This document shows positions 27,785 through 36,071 of a stretch of 64,000 nt of DNA, in pieces; the stretch's first letter is position 1; every line of letters begins with the position of its first letter. The stretch spans positions 62,001 to 126,000 of the forward strand of contig JARKOC010000034.1 in assembly GCA_029975915.1 (NCBI GenBank), written 5' to 3'. The position numbers were made by a program, and so were the translations under genes. This DNA is from Bryobacteraceae bacterium. Lineage in GTDB: Bacteria > Acidobacteriota > Terriglobia > Bryobacterales > Bryobacteraceae. The notes below the pieces were generated by a model. That model was not told the origin of the DNA. It made no database searches and worked only from the letters and a program-made list of their open reading frames with translations.

Positions 27785-29203
27785 TTAACTTGTGGCTTCC
27801 CGCCACGCGGCCAGACGCGCCCCCAGTCTCTGCTTCACGGTGATAAAGCTTTCGTTTTCAATTAGATTATTCATCTCTCTCGGATCGCTCCGCAGGTCGA
27901 ACAGTTCGTTTGGACCTTCGCCGTCATTCCTCAGGACGAGCTTGAACCGGTTGTCTCTCGCCATCTCTGTGTTTCGGAAGTGGCCGAAGACGATATCCTC
28001 CCAAACTTCGCCCTCACCCAACCGGCTGTTTGTTACCAGCGGCAAATAGCTCCTTCCGCAGAGCTTTTGTACGGCCGGCGGCGCGACGCCCGCCATTTCG
28101 CAGACTGTCGGGAGGAAGTCGTAGAAGCTGATCAGCTCGGGCCTGACGGATTCCACCGGCGTCTTTCCTGCCCAACTCCAGAGCATCGGGACCTGCATCA
28201 CTTCCTCGTACATATTGATCGGATCCGAGGCCAGCCCCTTGCTCCAAAGTCCATGCCGGCCAAGGAGATATCCATTGTCGCCGGTGAAGATGAACACGGT
28301 GTCCTCGGCGAACCCCTTCTGGAATAGTTTCCGCCTCAGTCTGCCCACCTGCTCGTCGAGCGCCGTTACCGATGCTGCGCACTTGCGCAGGTTTCCGATC
28401 ATGTCCTTCATGAGCTCGCGCTCCCGCAAAGCGTTGGGCGCCGGGAGTTGAATGCCGAAGGTCTCGAATCGGGCATTCTTGTACATTTCGTAGTATTTCT
28501 GCGGATGCCCGTCGTAGGGAGTATGCGGATTAAAGTGGCTGACGGTCAGAAAGAACGGCGCGCCCTTCTTCTGCTGGTCGATGTACGCTTCGGCACGTTG
28601 GGTGATCAACTCCGCAAGATAGCCCTTTTCCTCGGTGCGATTCCCGTTCAGGTACATGATTGGATCCTGATACCGGCTAGATCCGCCATCAAAAGTGTAG
28701 GTGAACTCGTGGGAGTGTCCTGGCCTGGTGTCGTTGCCCATGTGCCATTTCCCGAGGTACCCGCAGCGGTAGCCTGCCTTCGCCAGTAAGTCAGAGATCA
28801 TGATCTCCTGGGCGAAAGACGCCGGCGGCTCCTTCTGCCCCTGAGGCGGTTCGGCGATGGGATTGGCGGTGAGGAAATCGTGGATGCCGTGCTGGCGCGG
28901 CACCCGCCCTGTGAACAGGGTCGCCCGGCTGGCAGAACATACCGGCGTGGCCACAAAGCTATTCAGGAACCGGACCCCGGACTTGGCCAGGAGATCGATG
29001 TTCGGCGTCTTGATTTCCTGGTTCCCGTAACAGCCGAGCATCCAGGCTGCCAGGTCATCAGCCACAACCAGCACCACGTTGGGCCTCGCGCCAGCTCCCT
29101 TGGGCGCCGGCCTTTTCCGCTTGCTCTCTTTTTGATTGCGCTTCTGCGCGAAAAGTGGCGCAGCCGCGCCCGCCAACACGTGGCGCCGGGTCATCATACT
29201 CAT
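27785..29203 (-). CDS. Sulfatase with Tat-type leader
   Basis: 472 aa from the ATG at 29203 (the frame opens at 29320). Leader MSMMTRRHVLAGAAAPLFAQ has twin arginines, then a basic linker. The sulfatase domain begins VVLVVADDLAAWMLGCYG (metal D49, D50) and has the formylglycine motif C89-S-A-S-R-A-T-L-F-T-G-R, so maturation by an FGE-type enzyme is expected. Other landmarks are the FFLTVSHFNPHTPYD and FTGDNGYLLGRHGLWSKG segments. It hydrolyses sulfate esters, probably on a polysaccharide, in the periplasm. It follows the ABC permease gene by 35 nt. Confidence 0.92.
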   Translation of the reverse strand: MSMMTRRHVLAGAAAPLFAQKRNQKESKRKRPAPKGAGARPNVVLVVADDLAAWMLGCYGNQEIKTPNIDLLAKSGVRFLNSFVATPVCSASRATLFTGRVPRQHGIHDFLTANPIAEPPQGQKEPPASFAQEIMISDLLAKAGYRCGYLGKWHMGNDTRPGHSHEFTYTFDGGSSRYQDPIMYLNGNRTEEKGYLAELITQRAEAYIDQQKKGAPFFLTVSHFNPHTPYDGHPQKYYEMYKNARFETFGIQLPAPNALRERELMKDMIGNLRKCAASVTALDEQVGRLRRKLFQKGFAEDTVFIFTGDNGYLLGRHGLWSKGLASDPINMYEEVMQVPMLWSWAGKTPVESVRPELISFYDFLPTVCEMAGVAPPAVQKLCGRSYLPLVTNSRLGEGEVWEDIVFGHFRNTEMARDNRFKLVLRNDGEGPNELFDLRSDPREMNNLIENESFITVKQRLGARLAAWREATS

Positions 29204-29238
29204 TTGTCTTGACCTTTCAATCCGATTCAGCTTAATCC

Positions 29239-30072
29239 CTAAAGAACGTCGGCGAATCCGCGCTTCAGATGCCTGAAAACAAGCCCGCCCACCAGGAATG
29301 TCCCGGCGCACGCCACGCAAAGCAGTGTCAAGTCCTGCGCTGGAGGCAGTTCATAGCCCATCAGGAGTTTGCGATATGCCTTCACCACGGCTGCCACGGG
29401 GTTAATGTGCACAAGAAACCTGGCCCCCTCGGGGAACTGCACTTCGTCGATGAAGATCGGCGTCAGCCAGAACCAGCCGGTCAACAGGACGATAGTGGCC
29501 TGCGCGGTATCCCGCAAATAAACCTGAAGGCTCGACAGGATCCACCCAACCCCGAGCGCGAACAGCGCCAGCATCAGCGTGTAGAACGGAAGAATCAGCA
29601 CCAGGATGCTAAAGTGCTGCTGCACGTGGAAAATCGCGACAATCGCCACAATCAGAGCGATCGAGTGGCTGATCATCGAGGAGAGTAAAGTCGCCACTGG
29701 CAAAATTTCGCTCGGGAATAGGGTTTTGGTGATCAGTCCGGTGTGTTCGGTGATCGAGATCGCCGATCTTTGCACGGTGTCCTGAAACAGCAGCCAGGGC
29801 AGATAGCCGCAAAACAAGTACAAGGTGTAGTTGTCTCCGGACCCCGGCGGCGGCGGCACTTTCATGCAGTACTGGAAGACGAAGACCCAACTGAAAAGGA
29901 GTACCGCGGGCTGAATGATTGTCCAAAGCCACCCGGCGGCCGACCCGACAAATCGTTGCTCGAAATCACGCCGGACCAGTTGATACAGCAATGACCGGCG
30001 CTCGTCCAACAGCCGCACGAAGTTTGCCCCAGGAATCCATCCGGGCACTTTTTGTGTGAGCGAAGTCGCCAA
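29239..30072 (-). CDS. ABC-2-type permease, Wzm/KpsM-like polysaccharide exporter subunit
   Basis: 277 aa with about six membrane helices (WTIIQPAVLLFSWVFVFQYC, LIVAIVAIFHV, ILVLILPFYTLMLALFALGV, LTGWFWLTPIFI, LTLLCVACAGTFLVGGLVF). The N-terminal RRDFEQRFVGSAAGWLW is characteristic of Wzm-type O-antigen or capsule exporters. It needs an ATPase (Wzt), which normally follows immediately, but here the next gene on the strand is the sulfatase. The partner must be elsewhere. Confidence 0.88.
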   Translation of the reverse strand: MATSLTQKVPGWIPGANFVRLLDERRSLLYQLVRRDFEQRFVGSAAGWLWTIIQPAVLLFSWVFVFQYCMKVPPPPGSGDNYTLYLFCGYLPWLLFQDTVQRSAISITEHTGLITKTLFPSEILPVATLLSSMISHSIALIVAIVAIFHVQQHFSILVLILPFYTLMLALFALGVGWILSSLQVYLRDTAQATIVLLTGWFWLTPIFIDEVQFPEGARFLVHINPVAAVVKAYRKLLMGYELPPAQDLTLLCVACAGTFLVGGLVFRHLKRGFADVL

Positions 30073-30183
30073 ACTTGAATTATACGCGCACCGTCTCCAG
30101 GAGACCTCATGCGCTCCGGGCGCTCACCCTGCCATGCGGACTCTCTTGTCCGTTTTCGCATCCTCCTGTGATAAATTGGGACC

Positions 30184-30540
30184 ATGCCGGAAGGGTATCT
30201 GCCCCTCTTCATCTTCTTGCCGGTCGCCGTGGCATTCCCCATCGTGCTGCTGCTGATCTTCCAATTGCTCCGTCCCTCAGTCCCTGTGGGAGCGAAACTC
30301 GAGGCTTACGAATGCGGCATCAAGGCCGCATCGAACGCCCGCGGCCGTTATACTGTCCGCTTTTATCTGATCGCTATCCTTTTCGTGATCTTCGACGTGG
30401 AAACAATTTTCCTGTTTCCCTGGGCGGTTCGCTATAAGTTGCTCGGCTGGTTTGGGGTGGCCGAAATCGCAGTCTTCCTTGCCATCCTGGTTGTCGGCTA
30501 CATCTGGGCCTACAAGAAGGGCGCGCTCGAGTGGGTGTAA
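30184..30540 (+). CDS. nuoA: NADH-quinone oxidoreductase subunit A
   Basis: 118 aa with three membrane helices. The diagnostic loop YECGIKAASNARGRYTVRFY (ECG plus RFY) and FDVETIFLFPWA are both present. It is a membrane-arm subunit of complex I near the quinone site. nuoB does not follow: the next gene overlaps it by 10 nt and encodes an alanyl-tRNA editing protein. The rest of the nuo genes must lie outside, or this is a second copy. Confidence 0.93.
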   Translation: MPEGYLPLFIFLPVAVAFPIVLLLIFQLLRPSVPVGAKLEAYECGIKAASNARGRYTVRFYLIAILFVIFDVETIFLFPWAVRYKLLGWFGVAEIAVFLAILVVGYIWAYKKGALEWV

Positions 30541-31718
30541 CCTCCAGGCTGTACTACGCCGATTGCTACCTCAACCAATTTGAAGCCTCAATCTTGCGGG
30601 CTTCCCCTGACGGTCTCCAAATCGAACTCGACCGGACCGCCTTTTACCCCACCTCGGGTGGTCAATTGTTCGACACCGGCACGTTGAACTCAGTCGCCGT
30701 CGTCGAAGTCTCTGAAACCGAGGATGGCCGTATCCTTCACCATATGGCCGCCCCGCTCCAGGACGGCCAACCGGTCCACGGCCGCATCGACTTCGCCCGC
30801 CGCTTCGACTTCATGCAGCAACACACGGGCCAGCATCTTCTGTCGGCCGTTTTCGAGTCGTTGTTCGGGCACAAAACAGTCGGCGTTCATATGGGCGAAA
30901 CGTCTTCCACGGTTGACTTAGCGGCCGGATCCATCAGCCGCGAACAACTGATCGAGGTCGAGGCGCACGTCAACGACGTGGTCTTTCAAAACCGCGCGGT
31001 CTTGATCGGGTTTGAGGATGCCGCCCAAGCCGGCGGGCTCCGTAAGGCGACCGAACGAACCGGCGAACTCCGCATTGTCACCATCGAAGGCTACGACCGT
31101 TCCGCCTGCGGCGGCACCCACGTCCGTTCGACGGGCGAGATCGGTCCGGTCCTGCTTCGCCGCCTGGACAAGATTCGCGGCAACGTGCGCGTTGAATTCC
31201 TCTGCGGCGCCCGGGCTCTCCGCCGAGCGCGCCAGGATTACGACGCCCTCGATGCCGCCGCCCGTGTCTTCAACGCTGCTCTGGATGACGTGCCCTCGCT
31301 TGCCGCCGCCAGCGTCGAACAGGCCAGGGAATCCGGCAAGGCCCTCAAAAGACTCGCCCTCGAACTCGCCCAACTCCGCGGGCGCCAACTCTGGGAACAG
31401 CAACCGGTCTCCAGCGCCGGCCGCCGGGTGTATTTGGACGCTCGCCCATCAGGTCCGCTCGAGGACGAAACCCGCGCCCTGGCCCTCAGCTTCACCGCCC
31501 AGCCCGCGGCTGTCTTTATCGCATCTTCGCCTGAACCGCCTGCCGTTCTGCTCGCCGTCAGCGAGGACACTGGACTCCACGCCGGCAACCTCCTGAAACC
31601 GCTACTCTCCGAAGCCGGGGGCCGAGGCGGCGGCAACGCCCGTACGGCCCAAGGCAGTCTGCCGTCGCCAGAGGCGGTCAAGACGCTAATCGCCAATCTT
31701 AGCGTCTTGGTGTCTTAG
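30531..31718 (+). CDS. Alanyl-tRNA editing protein, AlaX-like with DHHA1 C-terminus
   Basis: 395 aa, GTG start. The first 230 residues are the editing domain of AlaRS: FYPTSGGQ at 39-46, the zinc motif QHTGQH (H98, H102) and CGGTH (C193, H197). This domain hydrolyses Ser- or Gly-tRNA(Ala). Residues about 240-395 are a coiled coil plus DHHA1-like domain ending in a GRGGGNARTAQG loop, as in AlaRS C-Ala. No aminoacylation domain exists, so it is a free-standing editor (AlaX-L type). Translation overlaps nuoA. Confidence 0.9.
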   Translation: MGVTSRLYYADCYLNQFEASILRASPDGLQIELDRTAFYPTSGGQLFDTGTLNSVAVVEVSETEDGRILHHMAAPLQDGQPVHGRIDFARRFDFMQQHTGQHLLSAVFESLFGHKTVGVHMGETSSTVDLAAGSISREQLIEVEAHVNDVVFQNRAVLIGFEDAAQAGGLRKATERTGELRIVTIEGYDRSACGGTHVRSTGEIGPVLLRRLDKIRGNVRVEFLCGARALRRARQDYDALDAAARVFNAALDDVPSLAAASVEQARESGKALKRLALELAQLRGRQLWEQQPVSSAGRRVYLDARPSGPLEDETRALALSFTAQPAAVFIASSPEPPAVLLAVSEDTGLHAGNLLKPLLSEAGGRGGGNARTAQGSLPSPEAVKTLIANLSVLVS

Positions 31719-31970
31719 ATCTCGTGGCAGGAATGACAAATCAATAGAGGCCGCGTGAAGGTCCGCGTCGAGCCTTTTGGCCCGGCGACAGGAGGTGGAC
31801 TTGGTTAGCCCCCTGGCAGAGGCAACCCGGCGAAACTTCAGTGCCGGGCGAGGGCTGCGCTCTGGCATCGTGCCGGAAGACGACTGGCTTTGACCGCCGC
31901 TTCGGCTACAATCTGATTGCGGAACAGGATCAGGTTTTGGCTCTCGTATCGTGGGTGAAGGCCTTGTTGC
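31719..31970. other. Intergenic stretch with a nested hairpin
   Basis: Between AlaX and the patatin gene. The strand contains AGCCC (31807-31811) pairing with GGGCT (31852-31856) and, inside it, CCCGGC (31826-31831) pairing with GCCGGG (31843-31848). There is no T tail. I do not recognise a known riboswitch or small RNA, and no convincing ORF. Confidence 0.35.
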
Positions 31971-32744
31971 ATGACACGCAGAGACATCGCATTGGTTCTT
32001 GGTGGCGGCGGGATGTTCGGGGCCTACCAGGCTGGATTGTGGGCGGGTTTGCAGGGCGAGTTCGCACCGGCACACGTTTTCGGGGCGTCGATTGGAGCCT
32101 TCAACGGGTTGGCCGTGGCGTCGGGGTGTCCAGCTCAGGAGTTGGTCGATCTGTGGCTTGACTTCCGCGAGGCGGAGGAGGCGCAATGGCGTTTCCCGTG
32201 GCCGCCGTGGTCCGGGTGTCTGGATGCCAGGCGGTTTCGCGAGTACCTTCGGAGGCATTTTGAACGGTTCCGCCCTGTTCTGCCGCTGACAATCGCAATC
32301 ACGCGGGTATGCCCCTTCAGACCGTTTGCCGTGACCGGACAAGACCTGACTTGGGAGCATTTGGCGGCATCCTGCTCGCTCCCATTGATCATGTCCCCTT
32401 GCCGCCTGGCTGAAGGCTATTGCCTGGACGGCGGACTTTTCGCGGCCGTGCCGGTGTGGGCGGCGTTTGAGGTGGGGTTCGAGCGGATTGTCGCGGTGAA
32501 CATTTTGCGGTCCGGAGGGGCCAAAGTGCTCGGGGCAATGAAGAACCTGCTGTGCGTAGCCGGGCGATTCGATCCTGGCGGAAGCAAATCGGGAACTGGG
32601 GTGATCTGGGTCGAGCCATCACGCCCGCTGGGACCGCTCCGGCTATCGGCGAGGTGGGAATCCAGTCTGGCGAGTAGGTGGGTCGAACTGGGGAAGTCGG
32701 ACGCTCCGGAGGTTCTGCGGCGGATCCGCCAGCAGTGGGACTAA
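31971..32744 (+). CDS. Patatin-like phospholipase
   Basis: 257 aa. Oxyanion loop LGGGGMFGAYQ (11-17 region), nucleophile S40 in GASIG and the catalytic Asp D153 in LDGG, the Ser-Asp dyad of patatins. Length and layout fit the RssA-like cytoplasmic group that hydrolyses acyl esters. No signal peptide. It appears to be a lone gene, followed 42 nt later by a small unknown gene. Confidence 0.9.
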   Translation: MTRRDIALVLGGGGMFGAYQAGLWAGLQGEFAPAHVFGASIGAFNGLAVASGCPAQELVDLWLDFREAEEAQWRFPWPPWSGCLDARRFREYLRRHFERFRPVLPLTIAITRVCPFRPFAVTGQDLTWEHLAASCSLPLIMSPCRLAEGYCLDGGLFAAVPVWAAFEVGFERIVAVNILRSGGAKVLGAMKNLLCVAGRFDPGGSKSGTGVIWVEPSRPLGPLRLSARWESSLASRWVELGKSDAPEVLRRIRQQWD

Positions 32745-32785
32745 TAAAACAATCGTGGGCCACAATGTTCGGGTAAAATAGGGCC

Positions 32786-33094
32786 ATGGCGGTCTACCGA
32801 ATTCACCGGATGAAGGACTATGTCCGGCAGAGTTTCCGATACGCGCCGCATACCTCTGGCGTCATGATGATCAAGCCGCGCGACTTTGAGGATGCCGGCG
32901 AAGTCGAGGCGGCAAATGTCTACGATGCTTGGATGAATCTGCGCGGAACAGCGCAGGCGCTTGACATCGGCGATGTTTTAGAATCGTCCGGCGGCCTAAG
33001 TGTTTGCAAGTACGTGGGATTTGAGGAGGCCAGATGGGTGACGCCCGACGCGAAGTCGGGGGCGGAAGCGCCAGTGGCCGCTGGTGTACTGTGA
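32786..33094 (+). CDS. Small hypothetical protein
   Basis: 102 aa, unknown. The composition is normal for coding sequence and it has no signal peptide or membrane segment. The N-terminus is basic and aromatic (YRIHRMKDYVRQSFRYAP), the middle acidic. It may be a conserved acidobacterial protein; I cannot name a family. Convergent with the DUF6982-like gene. Confidence 0.6.
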   Translation: MAVYRIHRMKDYVRQSFRYAPHTSGVMMIKPRDFEDAGEVEAANVYDAWMNLRGTAQALDIGDVLESSGGLSVCKYVGFEEARWVTPDAKSGAEAPVAAGVL

Positions 33095-33124
33095 ACTCGC
33101 CAGACACCTTGAGAATCAGGCGGA

Positions 33125-33607
33125 TTAGCCAAAAAGGCTGATCTGGCGGGACTCGGGGCGACGTTTCGGGTGACTTCGTTTGGGCGTGCCGACCACGCCA
33201 AGCACGACGAAATGGCTCAACGCGGAGCCTGGAATCCAGACCCGCTGCGTGTTGCCGCCAATTTCCGGCGGCGTAAGAGCGTAGCCTGGCGGGCTGAATT
33301 CCTTCAGTTCGTTTGGCACGACGCCTTCCAGCCGGCTGCCATCCCGGAAGCGGGCCTCCACCCACAATCCCTGACTCTTCGGGCGGGAGTTAAACTCCTG
33401 TCTTTCGCTTGAGATAGAGGGCCCTTCCAGGTCGCGCACGAAACAGACTGCTTTAATTTGATCCAGGGGGACCGAAACCGCTGACCCTTCTGGCGTCAGC
33501 ATCTCGAGGGCGGAGTCGTGATTGGCGGGCAGCGATTGAACGTAGCCGCGCATCATCACGCGGTCGAAGCGTTCGATCAGAATCTTCTTCGCCGTTGACA
33601 GAGACAA
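33125..33607 (-). CDS. DUF6982-like hypothetical protein
   Basis: 160 aa. The core MMRGYVQSL ... VSVPLDQIKAVCFVRDLEG looks like the small beta-barrel DUF6982-type domain frequent in Acidobacteriota, and a second similar half (WVEARFRDGSRLEGVVPNEL) follows. The basic C-terminus (KRSHPKRRPESR) is variable. Function unknown; a role in signalling or surface attachment has not been shown. It is divergent from xerD, sharing a 63-nt upstream region. Confidence 0.6.
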   Translation of the reverse strand: MSLSTAKKILIERFDRVMMRGYVQSLPANHDSALEMLTPEGSAVSVPLDQIKAVCFVRDLEGPSISSERQEFNSRPKSQGLWVEARFRDGSRLEGVVPNELKEFSPPGYALTPPEIGGNTQRVWIPGSALSHFVVLGVVGTPKRSHPKRRPESRQISLFG

Positions 33608-33670
33608 GCTGTGAACCGCCAGAAACCTTTTCTTTACAAACAGTTTCGCGAGTATTGTATCATTACTCCG

Positions 33671-34567
33671 ATGAAGACAGAGGGATGGCTGGCCGCCTCA
33701 GCCGCGGCCTTCCTATCTTATCTGCGTGTAGAGAGAGGTCTCTCGAAGAACTCTATTCTTGCTTACTCATTTGATATCAGGGACTTCCAAGCGTTTGCAG
33801 GACCTGGACCAATCTCTGGAGCTGATAGCGCCGTTGTCGCTGGTTACGTTGATCAGTTGACCCGGCAGGGCCTGTCGGGCCGGACGATTGCCCGCAGGTT
33901 GAGCGCTCTAAAGACATTTTTCCGATTTCTTGAGAGTGAGGGGCGGATGGATGGAGATCCGGCGGCGCTGGTCCATGCCCCGCGCCTTTCGCAGTCCTTG
34001 CCCAAGTACTTGACTCGGCAGGAGGTTGTGCGATTGCTCGAACTGCCCGATACGAAGACCCCGCTGGGCAAGCGTGATCGGGCGATGTTGGAATTGTTGT
34101 ATTCCAGCGGTCTGCGCGTATCCGAGCTTTGCGCTGTGAAAATACAGGACTTAAACGAGGACTTGGGTTTCATCCGTGTCTTTGGTAAAGGCGGCAAGCA
34201 CCGTATGATCCCCGTCGGCCGGAAGGCGATGGCTGCAATTCGGGATTGGCTTGAGCAGGGACGGAGCTTAGTGCTGAAATCCCGGTCCAGCGCCTATCTC
34301 TTTGTCACCGGGCGCGGTACGGCAATGACGCGCCAGGGGTTTTGGAAAAACCTGAGCCAGTATGCGAAGCTGGCGGGATTCAACGGGCGGTTAACCCCGC
34401 ACGTCCTCCGGCACAGTTTCGCCACCCACCTGTTGGAGGGTGGCGCGGACCTTCGAAGCGTTCAATCGATGCTCGGCCATGCTGACATCGCTACGACTCA
34501 AATCTATACGCACGTGGTGAGGACTCGTCTCCGGGAGACCGTGGACCGGCATCACCCGAGGAGCTGA
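33671..34567 (+). CDS. xerD: Tyrosine recombinase XerD
   Basis: 298 aa from the ATG at 33671, the same length as E. coli XerD; the frame opens at 33611. SAM-like N-terminal domain (14-95) and catalytic domain with R149, K173, H244, R247, H270 and nucleophile Y279, all at or within one residue of the E. coli numbering. It resolves chromosome dimers at dif with XerC. No phage or integron genes are near, so a housekeeping role is most likely. Confidence 0.93.
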   Translation: MKTEGWLAASAAAFLSYLRVERGLSKNSILAYSFDIRDFQAFAGPGPISGADSAVVAGYVDQLTRQGLSGRTIARRLSALKTFFRFLESEGRMDGDPAALVHAPRLSQSLPKYLTRQEVVRLLELPDTKTPLGKRDRAMLELLYSSGLRVSELCAVKIQDLNEDLGFIRVFGKGGKHRMIPVGRKAMAAIRDWLEQGRSLVLKSRSSAYLFVTGRGTAMTRQGFWKNLSQYAKLAGFNGRLTPHVLRHSFATHLLEGGADLRSVQSMLGHADIATTQIYTHVVRTRLRETVDRHHPRS

Positions 34568-34600
34568 CCCAAGCAAGGGAAGCACCAGAAACGGACGCCC

Positions 34601-35935
34601 ATGAGCGACTATATGTTCATCCTCGAAAGCCACCTGAGCCAGGATCAGAGTGCCGCGTTATCCACAATCCAGGCGGCCGCCGCAGACGCCAATCTCAGCC
34701 TCTATCTCACCGGCGGCGCCATGCGCGACATGCTTGGCGGTTTTGCCATCACCGATCTCGACTTCACCGTGGAAGGCAACGCCATCAAGCTGGCCAAGGA
34801 CATCGTCAAGGCTCACAAAGCGTCGCTGGTGAACGTGGACGACCACCGGAAATGCGCGGAGATCGTATTCCCGTCTGGGGTGAGTTGCGAGATTGCCATG
34901 GCGCGCGTTGAAAAGTACACCAAGCCCGGCGCGCGCCCGCAGATCACTCCCGCAACGATCCATGAGGATCTGCGGGGGCGCGATTTCACTATGAACGCCA
35001 TCGGGTTGTCTCTGAACCGCGCCTCGCGCGGGCTGATGATCGACCCGACCAACGGGGCCGGCGACATCGAGCACCGCGAGATCCGCGCCACGTCGAACTA
35101 CACGCTCTATGACGATCCGGCGCGGTTGCTCCGGCTGATCCGTTTCAAAGCGCGTTTTGGCTTCAACATCGAATCCCGCACGCTGCTCCAATATGGGAAT
35201 GCCCGGGAGGCGGGCGTTGAGAACAACATCCCGCCCAGATCGCTCTACGCAGAACTCAGGCAGGTGGCGCTGGAAGCCAATCCGCTAGAGGTATTGCAGG
35301 AGCTTGAGTCCGAAAAACTGTTGTCCCTGTTCTCGCCGGCGATTGGCGGCGCGAAACTGAACGTGGCGGCGTTTCAGAAGCTGGCGAAGGCCAAGTCCAT
35401 GATCCCGTTCGACGCCAACCTCAAAGTGGATTGGTATGGGTTAAATCTGTATTGCCTGACACAGAAGTTGACGCCCAAAGAGAAGGCGGGCTTGATCGCG
35501 GCGACGAAGATGGACAAGGAAGAGATCGACCCTTGGCAGAAGTTGGAGGCACGCGCGAAGAAGTTGGAGAACAAACTGAAGTCGGCCTCTTTGAACAAGG
35601 CTTCACTGGTCTATGACTGCCTGATTCACGCATCCGGCGAGGAGATGCTGATGCTGCATCTCCAGTCGGGCCAACGCATCGTCCAGGACCGGATCAAGAA
35701 CTTCCTCACCAAGTACCTGCCCACGGCTTCGGACGTGACCGACGAGGAGGTGACCCAGGTCAGCGGCTTTGACCCCACGCATCCCAAATTCGCCAAGGCG
35801 CGTGAGGAGCGCATCGCCGCCCACCTGGATGGCAAGGTCCGCAAACCGGCTCCGCCGCCCGAACCCGAACCAGAACCTGTGAAGCCTCCCGTGGGCCGCC
35901 ACAACGCGCCCCGGGCCGCGCGCGCCACGAAGTAG
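34601..35935 (+). CDS. CCA-adding/poly(A) polymerase family nucleotidyltransferase
   Basis: 444 aa. Class II nucleotidyltransferase head: GGAMRD at 38-43 and D52-L-D54 in TDLDF; then the GRDFTMNAI and DDPARLLRLIRFKARF motifs that bind the nucleotide. The last 30 residues are a Pro/Glu-rich tail (PEPEPEPVKPP) not seen in standard enzymes. It adds or repairs the tRNA 3' CCA end; a poly(A) polymerase cannot be excluded. 33 nt after xerD. Confidence 0.88.
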   Translation: MSDYMFILESHLSQDQSAALSTIQAAAADANLSLYLTGGAMRDMLGGFAITDLDFTVEGNAIKLAKDIVKAHKASLVNVDDHRKCAEIVFPSGVSCEIAMARVEKYTKPGARPQITPATIHEDLRGRDFTMNAIGLSLNRASRGLMIDPTNGAGDIEHREIRATSNYTLYDDPARLLRLIRFKARFGFNIESRTLLQYGNAREAGVENNIPPRSLYAELRQVALEANPLEVLQELESEKLLSLFSPAIGGAKLNVAAFQKLAKAKSMIPFDANLKVDWYGLNLYCLTQKLTPKEKAGLIAATKMDKEEIDPWQKLEARAKKLENKLKSASLNKASLVYDCLIHASGEEMLMLHLQSGQRIVQDRIKNFLTKYLPTASDVTDEEVTQVSGFDPTHPKFAKAREERIAAHLDGKVRKPAPPPEPEPEPVKPPVGRHNAPRAARATK

Positions 35936-36071
35936 CCCATCTAACGCAGCCAGCGGCCGCGCCCGCGTGTCAGAGAAGTCCTTTCAGACTTTACGAGCAG
36001 AAGCTGTCGTCGAAGCGCGCCGAGGTTTGACCAGTCAAGGTGTTTTCGATACGCTTATCGCTAATAACTCA

